Positions 18,718 through 29,109 of a stretch of DNA of 64,000 bases are shown here, in pieces. The position numbers and the translations under genes are program-made. The DNA is taken from the NCBI RefSeq assembly GCF_022662305.1, contig NZ_JAKNQH010000001.1, forward strand, positions 1-64,000, written 5' to 3'. The DNA comes from Sphingomonas sp. BAUL-RG-20F-R05-02. Its GTDB lineage: Bacteria; Pseudomonadota; Alphaproteobacteria; Sphingomonadales; Sphingomonadaceae. Each line of letters opens with the position of its first letter. Position 1 is the first letter of the stretch. The notes beneath the pieces are model-generated. The model worked only from the letters and a program-made list of their open reading frames with translations, ran no database searches and was not told the origin of the DNA.

Positions 18718-19465
18718 GCCCAGTATCCTCGTGCTCGGCGGGACGACCGAGGCCAGTGCGCTCGCCGTGCGGCTGGCCGCGCGAGGCGATGCGGCGGTGC
18801 TGAGCTATGCCGGGCGGGTGGCGACGCCCAAGGCGCAGCCGCTGCCGGTGCGCGTCGGCGGGTTCGGCGGGGTGGATGGGCTGACCGCCTATCTGCGCAC
18901 CCACCGCGTCAGCCATGTCGTCGATGCGACGCACCCGTTCGCGGCGCGGATCAGCGCCAACGCGGTCGCCGCCTGCGCGACGGTCGGCGTGCCGCTCGTC
19001 ACGCTGACCCGACCCGCGTGGCAGGCGGTGGCGGGCGATCGCTGGACGCATGTCGCGGATATCGACGCGGCGGTGGCGGCGCTCGCCGGGCCACCGCGCC
19101 GGGTAATGCTCGCGCTCGGGCGCATGCATGTCGATGCGTTCCTCGCGCAACCGCAACATCACTATCTGCTGCGCTTCGTCGATGCCCCCGACGCGCCGCC
19201 GGCGCTGCCGCAGCACGATCTGGTGGTGGATCGCGGGCCGTTCACCGCCGAGGGCGACCGGCGGCTGATGGTGGCGCACGGGATCGATCTGGTGGTGTGC
19301 AAGAATGCCGGTGGCAGCGGTGCCGAGGCCAAGCTGATCGCCGCGCGCGCGCTTGGCCTGCCGGTGCTGTTGATCGACCGTCCCGTGCTGCCGGTGCGGA
19401 CCGAGTACAGCCGCGTCGAGGAGGTGCTGGACTGGATAGATCATGTCGCGGACCGGGGCGTGTAG
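18716..19465 (+). CDS. cobK: Precorrin-6A reductase
   Basis: A 249-residue NADPH-dependent reductase that converts precorrin-6A to precorrin-6B. The Rossmann start SILVLGGTTEASALA, the VDATHPFAARIS motif and KNAGGSGAEAKLIAA are characteristic. It is the only gene of the array on the plus strand. Its start codon overlaps that of cobL, and its last 25 nt overlap the end of cobJ. Any promoter for it must lie inside cobL, and any transcript running from cobJ into cobL passes through it antisense. Confidence 0.96.
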   Translation: MPSILVLGGTTEASALAVRLAARGDAAVLSYAGRVATPKAQPLPVRVGGFGGVDGLTAYLRTHRVSHVVDATHPFAARISANAVAACATVGVPLVTLTRPAWQAVAGDRWTHVADIDAAVAALAGPPRRVMLALGRMHVDAFLAQPQHHYLLRFVDAPDAPPALPQHDLVVDRGPFTAEGDRRLMVAHGIDLVVCKNAGGSGAEAKLIAARALGLPVLLIDRPVLPVRTEYSRVEEVLDWIDHVADRGV

Positions 19466-20202
19466 AGGATCGGGCCGCGCGGCCGTGCGATAACGCGCGT
19501 CAGGCTGGAGCCGATGATCACCATCGTGCGCATGTCGGCCATCTCCGCCGTCGCATCGGGCAGCGCGACGATGTGCAAGCGCTCCTCCGGCGTGGCGACG
19601 GCGCGCGCGAACAGCACAGGGCGATCGTCTCCGTAGGTGTCGCGCAGCACCTCCAGCGCGCGGCCGAACCCGTCCGGCCGCGCCTTCGAGCGTGGATTAT
19701 AGAAGGCGATCGCGAAATCCGCCTCGGCGGCGAGGCGGACGCGGCGTTCGATCAGATCCCAGGGCTTGAGATTGTCCGACAGGTTGATCGCGCAGAAATC
19801 ATGGCCGAGCGGGGCGCCCGCGCGCGCGCTCGCCGCCAGCATCGCGGTGATGCCGGGCAGCACGCGGATATCGAGATCGCGCCATGCGGATGGCCCGGTT
19901 TCGACCGCCTCGAACACCGCCGCCGCCATCGCGAACACGCCGGGATCGCCCGACGACACCACCACCACGCGTGCCCCAGCCGCCGCAAGGGTCAGCGCGT
20001 GGCCGGCACGGTCGAGCTCGACGCGGTTGTCGGTGGCGTGCAGCCGTAATCCCGCGCGCGGGGCGATGCGGGCGACATAGGGGATGTAGCCGATCACGTC
20101 GGTCGCCTGCGCCAGCGCCCCGGTCACTTCGGGGGTGACCAGCGCCGCGTCGCCCGGACCGAGGCCGGCGATGACGAGCCAGCCGGTGGTGCCCGTCGTC
20201 AT
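19441..20202 (-). CDS. cobJ: Precorrin-3B C17-methyltransferase
   Basis: A 253-residue SAM methyltransferase that methylates C17 with ring contraction, giving precorrin-4. Motifs: VIAGLGPGDAALVTPE, GYIPYVARI, VVSSGDPGVFAMAA, and FAIAFYNPRSKARP, typical of CobJ. The start at 20202 overlaps the cobI stop by ATGA. The 3' end overlaps cobK tail-to-tail. Confidence 0.96.
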   Translation of the reverse strand: MTTGTTGWLVIAGLGPGDAALVTPEVTGALAQATDVIGYIPYVARIAPRAGLRLHATDNRVELDRAGHALTLAAAGARVVVVSSGDPGVFAMAAAVFEAVETGPSAWRDLDIRVLPGITAMLAASARAGAPLGHDFCAINLSDNLKPWDLIERRVRLAAEADFAIAFYNPRSKARPDGFGRALEVLRDTYGDDRPVLFARAVATPEERLHIVALPDATAEMADMRTMVIIGSSLTRVIARPRGPILYTPRSAT

Positions 20203-20924
20203 GGCCGCCGCCCCTGGCCGTGGATCAGCAGGATCGAGAAATACGGCGCGACCGCAGCGGCATCGCACAGCCGCGTCACGCGTTGTTCGGGCATGGCGGC
20301 ATATTCGACCAGCCATGCCGCATCCGTGCGACCGGCGGCGGCGACCGCGCGGCGCAGCTTGTCGAGGTGGCGGCCGATCTTCATCACCACCAGCGCATCG
20401 GTATCGCGGATGCGGCGGGTGAGGTCGTCCTCGGGCATCGTCCCCATCAGCACGGTCAGCACGTCGTCGCCCCAGGTGATCGGCGCGCCGCTCGCCGTCC
20501 ACGCGCCGGACATGCCGGTGATGCCTGGAACAATTTGCACCTCAGCCTGCGCTTGCAGGCGGGTGTAGAGGTGCATGAACGAGCCGTAGAAGAACGGATC
20601 GCCCTCGCACAGCACCACCACGTCCTCGCCGTTTCGGGTGAGGGCGCGCAGGTGATCGACACAGCGCGCGTAGAAGGCGGCAAGCTGTTGATTGTAGCGC
20701 GGGTCGCTCACCGGGATTTCGGTGGTGACGGGATATTCCATGGCGTGTTCGCACACGTCGGCGCGCAGCATCCCCTCGACGATCTTGCGCGCCTGTCCGG
20801 CGCGCCCGGCCTTGCGGAAATAGGCGATGTGGCGCGCCTGCCGCACCAGCCGGTCCGCGCGCACGCTCATCAGATCGGTGGCGCCGGGGCCGAGGCCGAC
20901 GCCGTGGATGGTGCCAGGGGTCAT
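20199..20924 (-). CDS. cobI: Precorrin-2 C20-methyltransferase
   Basis: 241 residues from the ATG at 20924 (MTPGTIHGVGLGPGATD). It methylates C20 of precorrin-2. The SAM-site loop CEGDPFFYGSFMHLY and VPGITGMSGAW are diagnostic. The longer open frame upstream is the shadow of cobH. It overlaps cobH and cobJ by ATGA at both ends. Confidence 0.96.
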   Translation of the reverse strand: MTPGTIHGVGLGPGATDLMSVRADRLVRQARHIAYFRKAGRAGQARKIVEGMLRADVCEHAMEYPVTTEIPVSDPRYNQQLAAFYARCVDHLRALTRNGEDVVVLCEGDPFFYGSFMHLYTRLQAQAEVQIVPGITGMSGAWTASGAPITWGDDVLTVLMGTMPEDDLTRRIRDTDALVVMKIGRHLDKLRRAVAAAGRTDAAWLVEYAAMPEQRVTRLCDAAAVAPYFSILLIHGQGRRP

Positions 20925-21550
20925 TCCTGTGTGCTCGCCAGCGCGTTGACGGCGGCGACGGTGATCGCGCTGCCCCCCATGCGGCCGTGCACGATCCCGC
21001 ACGGCACCGGTTGCGCCGCCCACAGCGCGTCCTTCGACTCGACCGCGCCCACGAAGCCGACCGGGCAACCGATGATCGCGGCGGGGCGCGGGCAGTCCGG
21101 GTCCTCCAGCATGTTGAGCAGGTGGAACAGCGCGGTCGGGGCGTTGCCGATCGCCACCACAGCACCGGCGAGCTGCGGGCGCCACAGTTCCAGCGCGGCG
21201 GCGGAGCGGGTGTTGGCCATTTCGCGGGCAAGCTCGGCCACGCGTGGGTCGCGCAGCGTGCAGATCACCGGGTTGGTGGCGGGCAGGCGCGCGCGGGTGA
21301 TGCCCTCGCTCACCATATGCGCATCGCACAGGATCGGCGCGCCCGCCTGCAGCGCGCGGCGGGCGGCGGCGGCGAAGCCGGCGGAGAAGCGGATGTGCGC
21401 GGCAAGGTCGACGATGCCGGCGGCGTGGATCATGCGCACGGCGACCGCTTCCTCATCCTCGGCGAAGCATGCGAGATTGGCCTCGGCGCGGATCATCGCA
21501 AAGGACTGGCGGTAGATTGCCGCGCCGTCGGTCTGGTAGGTGTACGGCAT
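20921..21550 (-). CDS. cobH: Precorrin-8X methylmutase
   Basis: A 209-residue enzyme that moves a methyl group from C11 to C12 to form hydrogenobyrinate. The conserved stretch ILCDAHMVSEGI, the catalytic-region His in DAHM, and AIIGCPVGFVGAVESK are present. The ATG shares one base with the cobG stop (TGATG) and its stop overlaps cobI. Confidence 0.96.
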   Translation of the reverse strand: MPYTYQTDGAAIYRQSFAMIRAEANLACFAEDEEAVAVRMIHAAGIVDLAAHIRFSAGFAAAARRALQAGAPILCDAHMVSEGITRARLPATNPVICTLRDPRVAELAREMANTRSAAALELWRPQLAGAVVAIGNAPTALFHLLNMLEDPDCPRPAAIIGCPVGFVGAVESKDALWAAQPVPCGIVHGRMGGSAITVAAVNALASTQE

Positions 21551-22662
21551 CAGACGGCTCCGGGTTCGGCGAATATGTGGTCGGGGATGGTATCGGGGTG
21601 GAGCCCGGTGCGGACCGGGGAATCACCGGCGCGTCCGTGGCGGACCAGGTCGAAGCGGCCGTCGCGCCCGACCAGCACCACGTCGGCCGGCTGCGCGCGC
21701 GCGCAGCCCTTGGCGCAGCCCGAGACGTGGAGTGTGCCGGCGACGTGTGGCGCGAGGCGCTGGGCGAGCGCGCGGGTGGCGACGCTGGCCTGCGGGCAGG
21801 CGGGTGCGCCGACACAGGCATCGGCGCGGATCGCTGCTTCATCGGCGGGGAACAGCGGGGGTGTGCCCGGAGCGATGCCCTCGAAGATCAGCGCGCGCCA
21901 CGGCGTCACCCGCACCGTGCGCACCGCATGGGCGGTCAGGTAGCGTGCCAGCGTGTTGGCGTGGATGCGACCGAACGGGAGTGGCGTGACCGGCCCGCGC
22001 GGTGCGGCGGCGGCGGGGCGGGCATCGCCGCTCGCCCAGGCGGGGAGCGCGGCGGTATGGCGTGCCATACGCCCCGCCGCCGTGCCGCCGCTCGTGACGA
22101 ACCAGTGCGCCAGCGCGATCAGCGTGGCGATCTCCGCGCCGGGTTCGAGCGGCACGCCGGTGGCGCGGCCATCGGCACGCAGCATCAGCGCGCCCGCTGC
22201 GCTGCGTTCGATGCGTAGGTCGCCGGGATCGCCCAGCAGCACCGGTGCCGTGCCCGCGTCGATGACGAAGCCGAACTTGCCCGGTAGCACCGGCAGATCG
22301 TCCAGCCGGGCAAGCAACTCGTTGGCGAGGCGGTGGGTGTCGTCGCCGTCGAGCCAATCGGGGGCGACGAGGATGTTGGCGCGGGCCTGGCGGTCGGCAT
22401 CGGCATCGATCAGGTCGAGCGCGACCAGCCGTTCGAGCAGCGACCGCCAGCCCGCATCGGTGACGCCACGAAGCTGGAGGTTCGCGCGCTGCGTCACGTC
22501 GATCTCGCCGCTGCCGTAGGCGATCGCGGCGGCACACAGGCCGATTGTTTGTTCGCGCGTCAACCGGGCGAGGCGCGGGCGCACGCGCACCAGCAAACCG
22601 TCGCCGGCTGCCATCGGGCGGTATGCATCCGGGCACCAGCCCTTTACCACGAACCCGCTCAC
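21550..22662 (-). CDS. cobG: Precorrin-3B synthase
   Basis: 370 residues from the GTG at 22662, which overlaps the cobN stop as GTGA. It is a nitrite/sulfite-reductase-fold oxygenase with a 4Fe-4S cluster that hydroxylates precorrin-3A using O2. The N-terminal [11 protein letters not shown] and RANLQLRGV, and the cluster cysteines in [10 protein letters not shown] and [13 protein letters not shown], are visible. Its presence marks the aerobic, cobalt-late pathway. Confidence 0.95.
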   Translation of the reverse strand: MSGFVVKGWCPDAYRPMAAGDGLLVRVRPRLARLTREQTIGLCAAAIAYGSGEIDVTQRANLQLRGVTDAGWRSLLERLVALDLIDADADRQARANILVAPDWLDGDDTHRLANELLARLDDLPVLPGKFGFVIDAGTAPVLLGDPGDLRIERSAAGALMLRADGRATGVPLEPGAEIATLIALAHWFVTSGGTAAGRMARHTAALPAWASGDARPAAAAPRGPVTPLPFGRIHANTLARYLTAHAVRTVRVTPWRALIFEGIAPGTPPLFPADEAAIRADACVGAPACPQASVATRALAQRLAPHVAGTLHVSGCAKGCARAQPADVVLVGRDGRFDLVRHGRAGDSPVRTGLHPDTIPDHIFAEPGAV

Positions 22663-25600
22663 GATGCCGCGTCCAGTTGCGCAAGGATCGAGTTGCGCCG
22701 GGTCGGCCACAGCCCGCTGGCTTGGAGTGCCGCGAAGCGCGCCTCCATCTCCGCCAGCGCCTGTGGATTGTCGCGGGCGAGGAAGGCGCGCACGTCGTCG
22801 CAGCCGAGCGTGGCGTCGTAGTAGGCGTCGATCAGTTCCGGGCCGACCACGCGGGCGAGATGCGCGAACGCGCCGAGGTGGTCGAGCGTGGCGGCGATCT
22901 CCGCACCGCCGCGAAAGCCGTGGCGCATCATGCCCTCGATCCATCCGGGGTGCGCGGCGCGGGCGTGGACGACGCGGGCGATTTCCTCGCGGAGTGGCCG
23001 CGCGGTGGGGCGGGCGGGGTCGCGCGCGTCGAGGTGGTAGAGCGCCGCCGCGCCGCCGGTGATCGCCTGTGCCGCCGCGAAACCCGCCTCGTGCGCTGCA
23101 TAGTCGGCGGCGAGCAGCAGGTCGGTCTCGGGCAGATCCTGGAGGTGGACGAAGGCATCGGCGGCAGCGACGCGTGCGGCGATGCCGGCGGGATCGGCGC
23201 GACCCTCGCCACCGTCGAGCGCGTGGGCGGAAGCGGCCAGCCAGGCCGCGCCGGCGGCGAGGCGGGCAGCGTCGGTATAGGTCTCGCCCGCGTCGCCCAT
23301 GCCGATGCCATAGCCGCCGGGGGCGGGGCCATAGACGCGCGCGCCGGGGGCCGTGCCGATGAACGGGTTCCAGTTGGCGGCTTCGTCGCGGCGGGCGAGC
23401 GCGTCCACCGCCTGACCGAACATCGCGCACAGGCCGGGGAAAGCATCGCGGAACAGGCCGGACACGCGCAGCGTCACGTCGATACGCGGGCGGTCGAGCC
23501 GGGCGAGTGGGAGGATCTCGACGCCGGTCACGCGGTCGGACGCCATGTCCCACACCGGCTCCGCGCCGAGCAGGTGGAGCGCCATTGCGAATTCCTCGCC
23601 GGCGGTGCGCATCGTCGCCGATGCCCATAGATCGATGACGAGGCCGCGCGGATAATCGCCCTCGTCCTGGAGATGGCGGCGTATCAGTTCGTCCGCGAGC
23701 ATCATGCCTTGCGCATGCGCGGATCGCGAGGGCACCGCGCGTGGATCGGTGGTGTAGAGGTTGCGTCCGGTCGGTAGCACGTCGGCGCGGCCACGGTAGG
23801 GCGAGCCGGACGGGCCGGGGGCGACGCGCCGCCCGCCCACCGCCGCGAGCAGCCCGACGCGTTCGGCATCGCCATGCGGACCGCGCCCGAAGACGTGCAG
23901 GCCATCGCCGAACTGGCTGGCCTTCACGTCGCACACGAAGGTGTCGATGCGGGTGATCGCCGCCGCATCGTCGGGCGCGGTGGCGAGGGCGAGCGTGTCT
24001 TCGAGACCGGCGGCGCGCGCCTCGTCGCGGATGTCGGCTTGCAGGCGGGTGCGGCGTGCCGGGTCGAGCCCGTCGGCGTTGGAGAACTCGTCCAGCAAGG
24101 CTTCGAGACGGCCGATGCCAGCGCCGGTGGTGGTGGTCGCCAGCGGCGGGGGTACGTGGCCGAGCGTGACCGCGCCGATGCGGCGTTTCGCTTGCGCCGC
24201 CTCACCCGGGTCGTTGACGATGAACGGGTAGATCACCGGCATCGCGCCGGTCAGCGCCTCCGGCCAGCAGGCGTCGGACAATGCGACCGATTTGCCCGGC
24301 AGCCATTCGAGCGTGCCGTGCGCGCCGATGTGGATCAGCGCGTCCGCTTGGGCGCGCAGCCACAAGTAGAAGGCGACATAACCGTGGCGCGGGGTGCGCG
24401 ACAGGTCGTGATATTGGGCGGTCCGGTCAGTCAGGTCTCCGCGCTCGGGCTGCAACGCGACGATCGCCGCGCCACGGCGGACGGCGGCGAAGTGGAACGC
24501 GTCGGCGTGTACGGCGGGATCGGCCTCCGGCGTGCCCCAGGTGGCGGTCAGATCGGCGCGCAGTGTTTCCGGCAGGGTCGCCAGCGCGGCGCGATAGTCC
24601 GACAGCGGCCACGCGATTTCCCCGGTGGTGAGGCCACCCGCGAGCGTGTCACCCGCCGTGACCGCATAGCCCGCGCGGGCCAGATCGGCGAGGATCGCTT
24701 CGGCCGAGGCGAGCGCGTCGAGGCCAACCGCGTGCGCCATCTGATAGGCCTTGCCGGGATAGGTCGACAGCACCAGCGCGAGCCGTTGCGCCGCGCGCGG
24801 TTTGGCGGCGAGCGCGACCCACGCCGTCACCCGGTCGACGATGGCGGCAATGCGGGCGGGATCGGCGCGATGTTCGCGGCGTGCGAACTGGAGATCGTCG
24901 TCGCGCGGGGAGGCTTCCTTGAAGCTGGCGACACCGGCGAAGAGGCGCCCGTCGACCTCCGGCAGCACGACATGCATGGCGAGATCGGCCGGCGATAGCC
25001 CGCGCGTCGCGCTCGCCCACGCGGCGCGATCCGAGGTAGCGAGCGCGAGCTGGAAGACGGGTACATCCGCCGCATCGAGCGGGGTGTCGTCGCCTTGCCC
25101 CCGCGCGGAAAAGGCGGTGGCGTTGAGGATCGCCACCGGTGCCAGTGCCGCCACCCAGCGCCGCAGCCAGCCGCCCGCGCCGGGTGCCTTGAGCGATGGC
25201 GCGAACAGGCCGAGCACGTCGAACCCATGCGCATCCAGTGCAGCGTGCAGTGTCTCGATCGGGTGCAGATCGGCGGCGGTGAGGTAGGAGCGGTAGAAGA
25301 CCACCAGCAGCACCGGCCGCCGCGCGGTCAGCGCGAACGCGGCGGGGCAGGTTACGCCGGCTTGCCGCCGCCACCCACCGACCTCGGCGATCGGCCCGGC
25401 CTCCGCAACCGGCGCGCTCTCGAACCCCGCCGCCGTCGCGAGCAGCGCCAGTGCCGCCTGCGCCGCCACCGCGCCACCGGCATCGCACAGCTCGGCGAGC
25501 CGCCGCAGCAGGTCGGTCGGCAGGGTGGAGGCGGCATCGAGCTGCGCATCGACGCGGCCATCGGCGGCGAGCACCGCCAGCGCGATTCCGCGCTGGCGCG

Positions 25601-25919
25601 CCAGCAGCGCGAGCTGTTGCAGGCCGTAGGGCCAGTAGGATTGCCCGCCGATCAGCCGGACGAGGATGCCGCGCGCGCCGCTCAGCGTCTGCGCGACGTA
25701 GGTGTCGACCGACAGCGGGTGCGCGAGCCCGGCGAGATTGGCGAGGCGCAACCCCGGCAGCGGCGCGCCCGCGTCCCGCGCACGTCGCCACCCGCCCGCG
25801 AACGCGCCGAGATCGCTGTCGGAGAAGGACAGCATCACCAGATCGGCGGGGCTTTGCCCGAGATCCTGCGGCGATGCGGTCTCCTCCAGCCCGTGGTGCT
25901 CGCGGAAGACGACGTGCAT
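22659..25919 (-). CDS. cobN: Cobaltochelatase large subunit CobN
   Basis: A 1086-residue protein of the CobN/BchH family. It binds hydrogenobyrinic acid a,c-diamide and inserts Co2+ with the AAA+ partners CobS and CobT. Family segments include [13 protein letters not shown], the [18 protein letters not shown] block and [13 protein letters not shown]. CobS and CobT are not in this window and must be encoded elsewhere. It starts 6 nt after cobW and overlaps cobG by four bases. Confidence 0.96.
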   Translation of the reverse strand: MHVVFREHHGLEETASPQDLGQSPADLVMLSFSDSDLGAFAGGWRRARDAGAPLPGLRLANLAGLAHPLSVDTYVAQTLSGARGILVRLIGGQSYWPYGLQQLALLARQRGIALAVLAADGRVDAQLDAASTLPTDLLRRLAELCDAGGAVAAQAALALLATAAGFESAPVAEAGPIAEVGGWRRQAGVTCPAAFALTARRPVLLVVFYRSYLTAADLHPIETLHAALDAHGFDVLGLFAPSLKAPGAGGWLRRWVAALAPVAILNATAFSARGQGDDTPLDAADVPVFQLALATSDRAAWASATRGLSPADLAMHVVLPEVDGRLFAGVASFKEASPRDDDLQFARREHRADPARIAAIVDRVTAWVALAAKPRAAQRLALVLSTYPGKAYQMAHAVGLDALASAEAILADLARAGYAVTAGDTLAGGLTTGEIAWPLSDYRAALATLPETLRADLTATWGTPEADPAVHADAFHFAAVRRGAAIVALQPERGDLTDRTAQYHDLSRTPRHGYVAFYLWLRAQADALIHIGAHGTLEWLPGKSVALSDACWPEALTGAMPVIYPFIVNDPGEAAQAKRRIGAVTLGHVPPPLATTTTGAGIGRLEALLDEFSNADGLDPARRTRLQADIRDEARAAGLEDTLALATAPDDAAAITRIDTFVCDVKASQFGDGLHVFGRGPHGDAERVGLLAAVGGRRVAPGPSGSPYRGRADVLPTGRNLYTTDPRAVPSRSAHAQGMMLADELIRRHLQDEGDYPRGLVIDLWASATMRTAGEEFAMALHLLGAEPVWDMASDRVTGVEILPLARLDRPRIDVTLRVSGLFRDAFPGLCAMFGQAVDALARRDEAANWNPFIGTAPGARVYGPAPGGYGIGMGDAGETYTDAARLAAGAAWLAASAHALDGGEGRADPAGIAARVAAADAFVHLQDLPETDLLLAADYAAHEAGFAAAQAITGGAAALYHLDARDPARPTARPLREEIARVVHARAAHPGWIEGMMRHGFRGGAEIAATLDHLGAFAHLARVVGPELIDAYYDATLGCDDVRAFLARDNPQALAEMEARFAALQASGLWPTRRNSILAQLDAAS

Positions 25920-25925
25920 CGTCGC

Positions 25926-26963
25926 TCAGCCCGCCAGCGCCGCCGTGATCGCCGGGGTGTCGATATGACCGCGCTCGGCGATCACCACCAGTTGCGTTAC
26001 GCGGCGCTCGTCGCCACGCCACGGCCGATCGTATTGCGTGCGCACCCGCGCGCCGACCGCCTGCACCAGCAGCCGCATCGGCTTGCCCGCCACCGCCGCA
26101 TAGCCTTTGACGCGCAGGATGGCGTATTCGGTGGCGAGCCGCTCGATCCGCGTGGTGAGATCGGCGGGGGTGGAGACGTCGTCCAGCTCGACCACGATGC
26201 TGTTGAAATCGTCATGCTCATGATCGTCCTCGCCATCGTGATGCGAGGGGCGGGCGGCGATATCGTTCTCCGCCGCCGCGCCGAGGCCGAGGATCACGCG
26301 CGGATCGACCACGCCGTCAACCAGCTCGACCACCGGCAGCGGGCGTGCCGATTCGGCGGCGATCACCGCCCGCGCCGCCGCGACGCCGTCCGGCCCGGCG
26401 AGATCGACCTTGGTGAGCAGTACCATGTCGGCGCAGGCGAGCTGATCCTCGAACACTTCGGACAAAGGCGTCTCATGGTCGACGCTCGGATCGGCGGCGC
26501 GTTGCGCGTCGACGGCGGCGAGATCGGGCGCGAACCGCCCGGCGGCGACCGCTTCCGCATCCGCCAGCGCGATCACGCCGTCGACGGTGATGCGCGAGCG
26601 GATCGCCGGCCAGTCGAACGCCTTGAGCAGAGGCTTGGGCAGCGCGAGGCCGGAGGTTTCGATGAGGATATGGTCGGGCCGGGGATCGAGCGCGAGCAAC
26701 GTCTCGACAGTGGGGATGAAGTCATCCGCCACGGTGCAGCAGATGCAGCCGTTGGCGAGTTCGATCACGTTCTCCGCCGGGCAATCCGGGATCGCGCAGC
26801 CTTTCAGGATATCGCCATCGACGCCGAGCGTGCCGAATTCGTTGACGATCACCGCGAGGCGTTTGCCGCCTGCGTTGCGGATCAGGTGGCTGATGAGCGT
26901 CGTCTTGCCGGCGCCAAGGAAGCCGGTAACGATGGTAACGGGGATCTTCAAAAGATCGGTCAT
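25926..26963 (-). CDS. cobW: CobW-family GTPase (metal chaperone)
   Basis: 345 residues. The G3E GTPase has a Walker A GFLGAGKTTL (residues 14-23), the metal-binding CxCC motif GCICC (72-76), the base-recognition motif TKVDL and a C-terminal CobW_C domain. A His/Asp-rich loop (SHHDGEDDHEHDD) lies before that domain. CobW is thought to deliver Co2+ to the chelatase. It is the first gene behind the second B12 riboswitch and leads into cobN. The ATG at 26963 is where family similarity starts. Confidence 0.95.
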   Translation of the reverse strand: MTDLLKIPVTIVTGFLGAGKTTLISHLIRNAGGKRLAVIVNEFGTLGVDGDILKGCAIPDCPAENVIELANGCICCTVADDFIPTVETLLALDPRPDHILIETSGLALPKPLLKAFDWPAIRSRITVDGVIALADAEAVAAGRFAPDLAAVDAQRAADPSVDHETPLSEVFEDQLACADMVLLTKVDLAGPDGVAAARAVIAAESARPLPVVELVDGVVDPRVILGLGAAAENDIAARPSHHDGEDDHEHDDFNSIVVELDDVSTPADLTTRIERLATEYAILRVKGYAAVAGKPMRLLVQAVGARVRTQYDRPWRGDERRVTQLVVIAERGHIDTPAITAALAG

Positions 26964-27087
26964 GGTGTTCTCCGCACGCGCCTGAGCAGAGACGGACGGG
27001 GCGCCTTGTGGCACGGCCAAGCGGCGGCAGGCGGGCGCGTCCATGCGCCTGTCGCAACAGACCGATGCGACCCCGGCCGCACGGATT

Positions 27088-27145
27088 CGTCGCTCAGACG
27101 GAGAACCGTGCCGCGGTCATCCCCTGGACCAAGGCAAGAGCGACC
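27088..27145 (-). promoter_or_regulatory. Conserved 3' module behind the B12 riboswitch (cobW copy)
   Basis: Read on the minus strand, GTCGCTC (27144-27138) pairs with GAGCGAC (27095-27089). Inside, GGTC (27130-27127) pairs with GACC (27118-27115) around the loop CAGGGGAT, and ACGG pairs with CCGT in a second hairpin. Compared with the nicoT copy the first hairpin changes both strands while keeping pairing. Confidence 0.6.
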
Positions 27146-27148
27146 AGA

Positions 27149-27342
27149 CGCCGGCAGGTCTCCTGGCTCACGGGTCAAAGCTCGATCGCGCGGCCTTCCC
27201 AGGCCGATCGGCCCAGTGGCTGCCCCGTGCGTGACGGGGCGTTGCGCATCTCGCTCACCGCTTACAGTTGCAGGGACAGCCGTGGCATTGGAGGCGAACC
27301 TCCGCACCACATTCCCATTGAAGCCCTTTCGGGGCACCGGCG
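27149..27342 (-). promoter_or_regulatory. Cobalamin (B12) riboswitch upstream of cobW-cobN operon
   Basis: On the minus strand the aptamer is closed by CGCCGG (27342-27337) and CCGGCG (27154-27149). It contains CTGTCCCTGCAACTGTAAGCGG, GCCACTGGGCC, CTGGGAAGGCC and the B12 box GAGCCAGGAGACCTGCC. It lies about 185 nt before cobW and would switch off the biosynthetic operon when B12 is sufficient. Confidence 0.95.
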
Positions 27343-27400
27343 CGATCAGTGAGGAGCGGTGAAACCGGCCCTCATCGCGCGGCTTAGACCGAAAAGCGGG

Positions 27401-27979
27401 TCATGCCAATTCGCTTCCCAATTCGCTTCGTCTTGCCGCCTGCCAGCGGCGGTAGCCGATAGCTGCCAGAATCGTCATCGCGAGGTACAGCCCGGCGGTC
27501 GGCCACAGCCCCTTGGCGACAAACATCGCGACGTAGAGCGTATCCACCACGATCCACAGCAGCCAGTTGGCGGCGTGGCGGCGCGCCACCCAATATTGCG
27601 CGACGAGGCTGAAGCTGCTCAGCGTCGCATCCGCCCAGGGCAGCGCGGCGTTGGTGTAGCGGCTGGTGAACCACCCGATCGCCACCGCGCCGACCGCACC
27701 GGCGGCGAGCGCGGCGATGGCGTGGCGCGGGGCGAGCGACGCGACCACCACCGCGCCGCTGTCGTCGGTGCGGCGCGACCATGCCACCCAGCCGTACAGG
27801 ATCGCGGCGCCGAACACCGCCTGCAACGCCATGTCGGCATAGAGGCGCACGTCGAGGAACAGCTTGAAATACAGCGCGCAGGCCAGCAGGTTGACCGGCC
27901 AGCACAGCATCCGCCGCTTGGCGGTGAGCCATACGCCGAGGATGCTCGCGATGACGGCGGCGATCTCCAGCGGCGACAT
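27401..27979 (-). CDS. PnuC/PnuT-family vitamin transporter, probably for thiamine
   Basis: A 192-residue inner-membrane protein with about seven hydrophobic segments. The PnuC family carries nicotinamide riboside or related vitamins by facilitated diffusion. Family features are the early CWPVNLLACALYFKLF and the late NWLLWIVVDTLYVAMFVAKG. It is the third gene of an operon led by a TPP riboswitch and contains a kinase, so thiamine (PnuT) is the better guess than nicotinamide riboside. Its ATG shares one base with the kinase stop (TGATG). Confidence 0.88.
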   Translation of the reverse strand: MSPLEIAAVIASILGVWLTAKRRMLCWPVNLLACALYFKLFLDVRLYADMALQAVFGAAILYGWVAWSRRTDDSGAVVVASLAPRHAIAALAAGAVGAVAIGWFTSRYTNAALPWADATLSSFSLVAQYWVARRHAANWLLWIVVDTLYVAMFVAKGLWPTAGLYLAMTILAAIGYRRWQAARRSELGSELA

Positions 27980-29106
27980 CAGGATGCGCGCAGATCGTGG
28001 AGGAAGGCGCGCCCGGCCGGGCTGCCGAACCAGTCGGCATGGGCGATCAGATAGCCGTCCCACGCCAGCGCGGCATCGGCGGGCGCGGCGACGATGCCGG
28101 CGAAATAATCGACCTCGGACAGCGCGAACTCGACGTGGACGAGCGGGAGCAGCGCGGCGATGGTCTCGCGGTTGTCACGGCTGAGGGTGCGGACTGTCGT
28201 GTAACCGGCGAGCAACGCCCGCGCCGCGCCAACGTCGGCAAAGTCCGCCGCCTGCCAGGCCTGGTGCAGCCACTGGAAGGCGGTGCGCTCGATCGCGGTG
28301 GCGAGGTCGTGCAGCGCGCAGGTGCGATCGGCGAGGCCGAAGTCGAAGACGGTCGCGACCTTGCCGGTGTTGGTCCACAGCAGGTTGGAGGGGTGCCAGT
28401 CGTTATGCGTCCACAGTGGCGGTTGCGCGGCGAGGCGATCGGCCAGCCCGGTGCCGAAGGTGGCGAACAGCCGCGCCAGTTGGGCGCGGTACGGTTGGCG
28501 AGCGAGGTATGTGGCCAGCGCCGGACGCGCGGCGAGATAAACGTCGGCGGCGGCGAGCGGATCGGCGGCGGGGAGGATGGTGAGGCTCGTCACCAGCGGC
28601 TGCGCGCGGCGGGCGGGTGCGTCATAGCCCTCCGCCGCATCGTGCAGCCGCGCCAGCGCGGCGCCGGCAGCGTGCGCGTGGATGTGCGACAGGAACGGCG
28701 TCCACGAATGACGATCGCGGTAGAGGTCCGCGCCGGGGGACTGGCGGTGGAGTTCGTAGCTGCCGGCGTGGGTGGCGACCACGCTGGTGCGGTCTCCCGT
28801 GTGCATCACCTCGGGCACCGTTATGCCGGCAGTGCGGAGGTGGGCGATGAACCCGTGTTCCTCCGCCAGTCCCTCGGCGGAGCGCACGCGCGCGTCATGC
28901 CGTTTGAGCAGGAAGGTGCCGCCCTCCGACTCGACCAGCGTCGCGGCGGAGAACGGGCGCGGCGAGTGCCAGCGCAAAGCGCGCATCCGCCCGGCATCGG
29001 GGAAGCGCGCGAGCACTGCCGCCGCCTCGTCCACCGTGATCGGTGCCCAGGTCGGCGCGACCGCCTCGGTGCCCATGCCGTGGACCTGATGGCTGGCGGT
29101 CGCCAC
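27979..29106 (-). CDS. Aminoglycoside-phosphotransferase-fold kinase, probably thiamine kinase
   Basis: A 375-residue small-molecule kinase of the APH/choline-kinase fold. The catalytic loop THNDWHPSNLL and the metal-binding Asp in VFDFGLADR are clear. It lies between a TonB receptor and a PnuC-like transporter behind a TPP riboswitch. It would trap thiamine by phosphorylation, as proposed for similar kinases in TPP-regulated loci. The start is a GTG at 29106, three nt after the receptor stop; an ATG at 29076 is an alternative. Another vitamin-like alcohol cannot be excluded. Confidence 0.85.
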   Translation of the reverse strand: MATASHQVHGMGTEAVAPTWAPITVDEAAAVLARFPDAGRMRALRWHSPRPFSAATLVESEGGTFLLKRHDARVRSAEGLAEEHGFIAHLRTAGITVPEVMHTGDRTSVVATHAGSYELHRQSPGADLYRDRHSWTPFLSHIHAHAAGAALARLHDAAEGYDAPARRAQPLVTSLTILPAADPLAAADVYLAARPALATYLARQPYRAQLARLFATFGTGLADRLAAQPPLWTHNDWHPSNLLWTNTGKVATVFDFGLADRTCALHDLATAIERTAFQWLHQAWQAADFADVGAARALLAGYTTVRTLSRDNRETIAALLPLVHVEFALSEVDYFAGIVAAPADAALAWDGYLIAHADWFGSPAGRAFLHDLRAS

Positions 29107-29109
29107 GCC

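Noticed and set aside
18067..20049. 660-codon plus-strand frame across cobL, cobK and cobJ
   Set aside because: It crosses three well-identified genes in other frames and has a low-complexity Arg/Ala translation.
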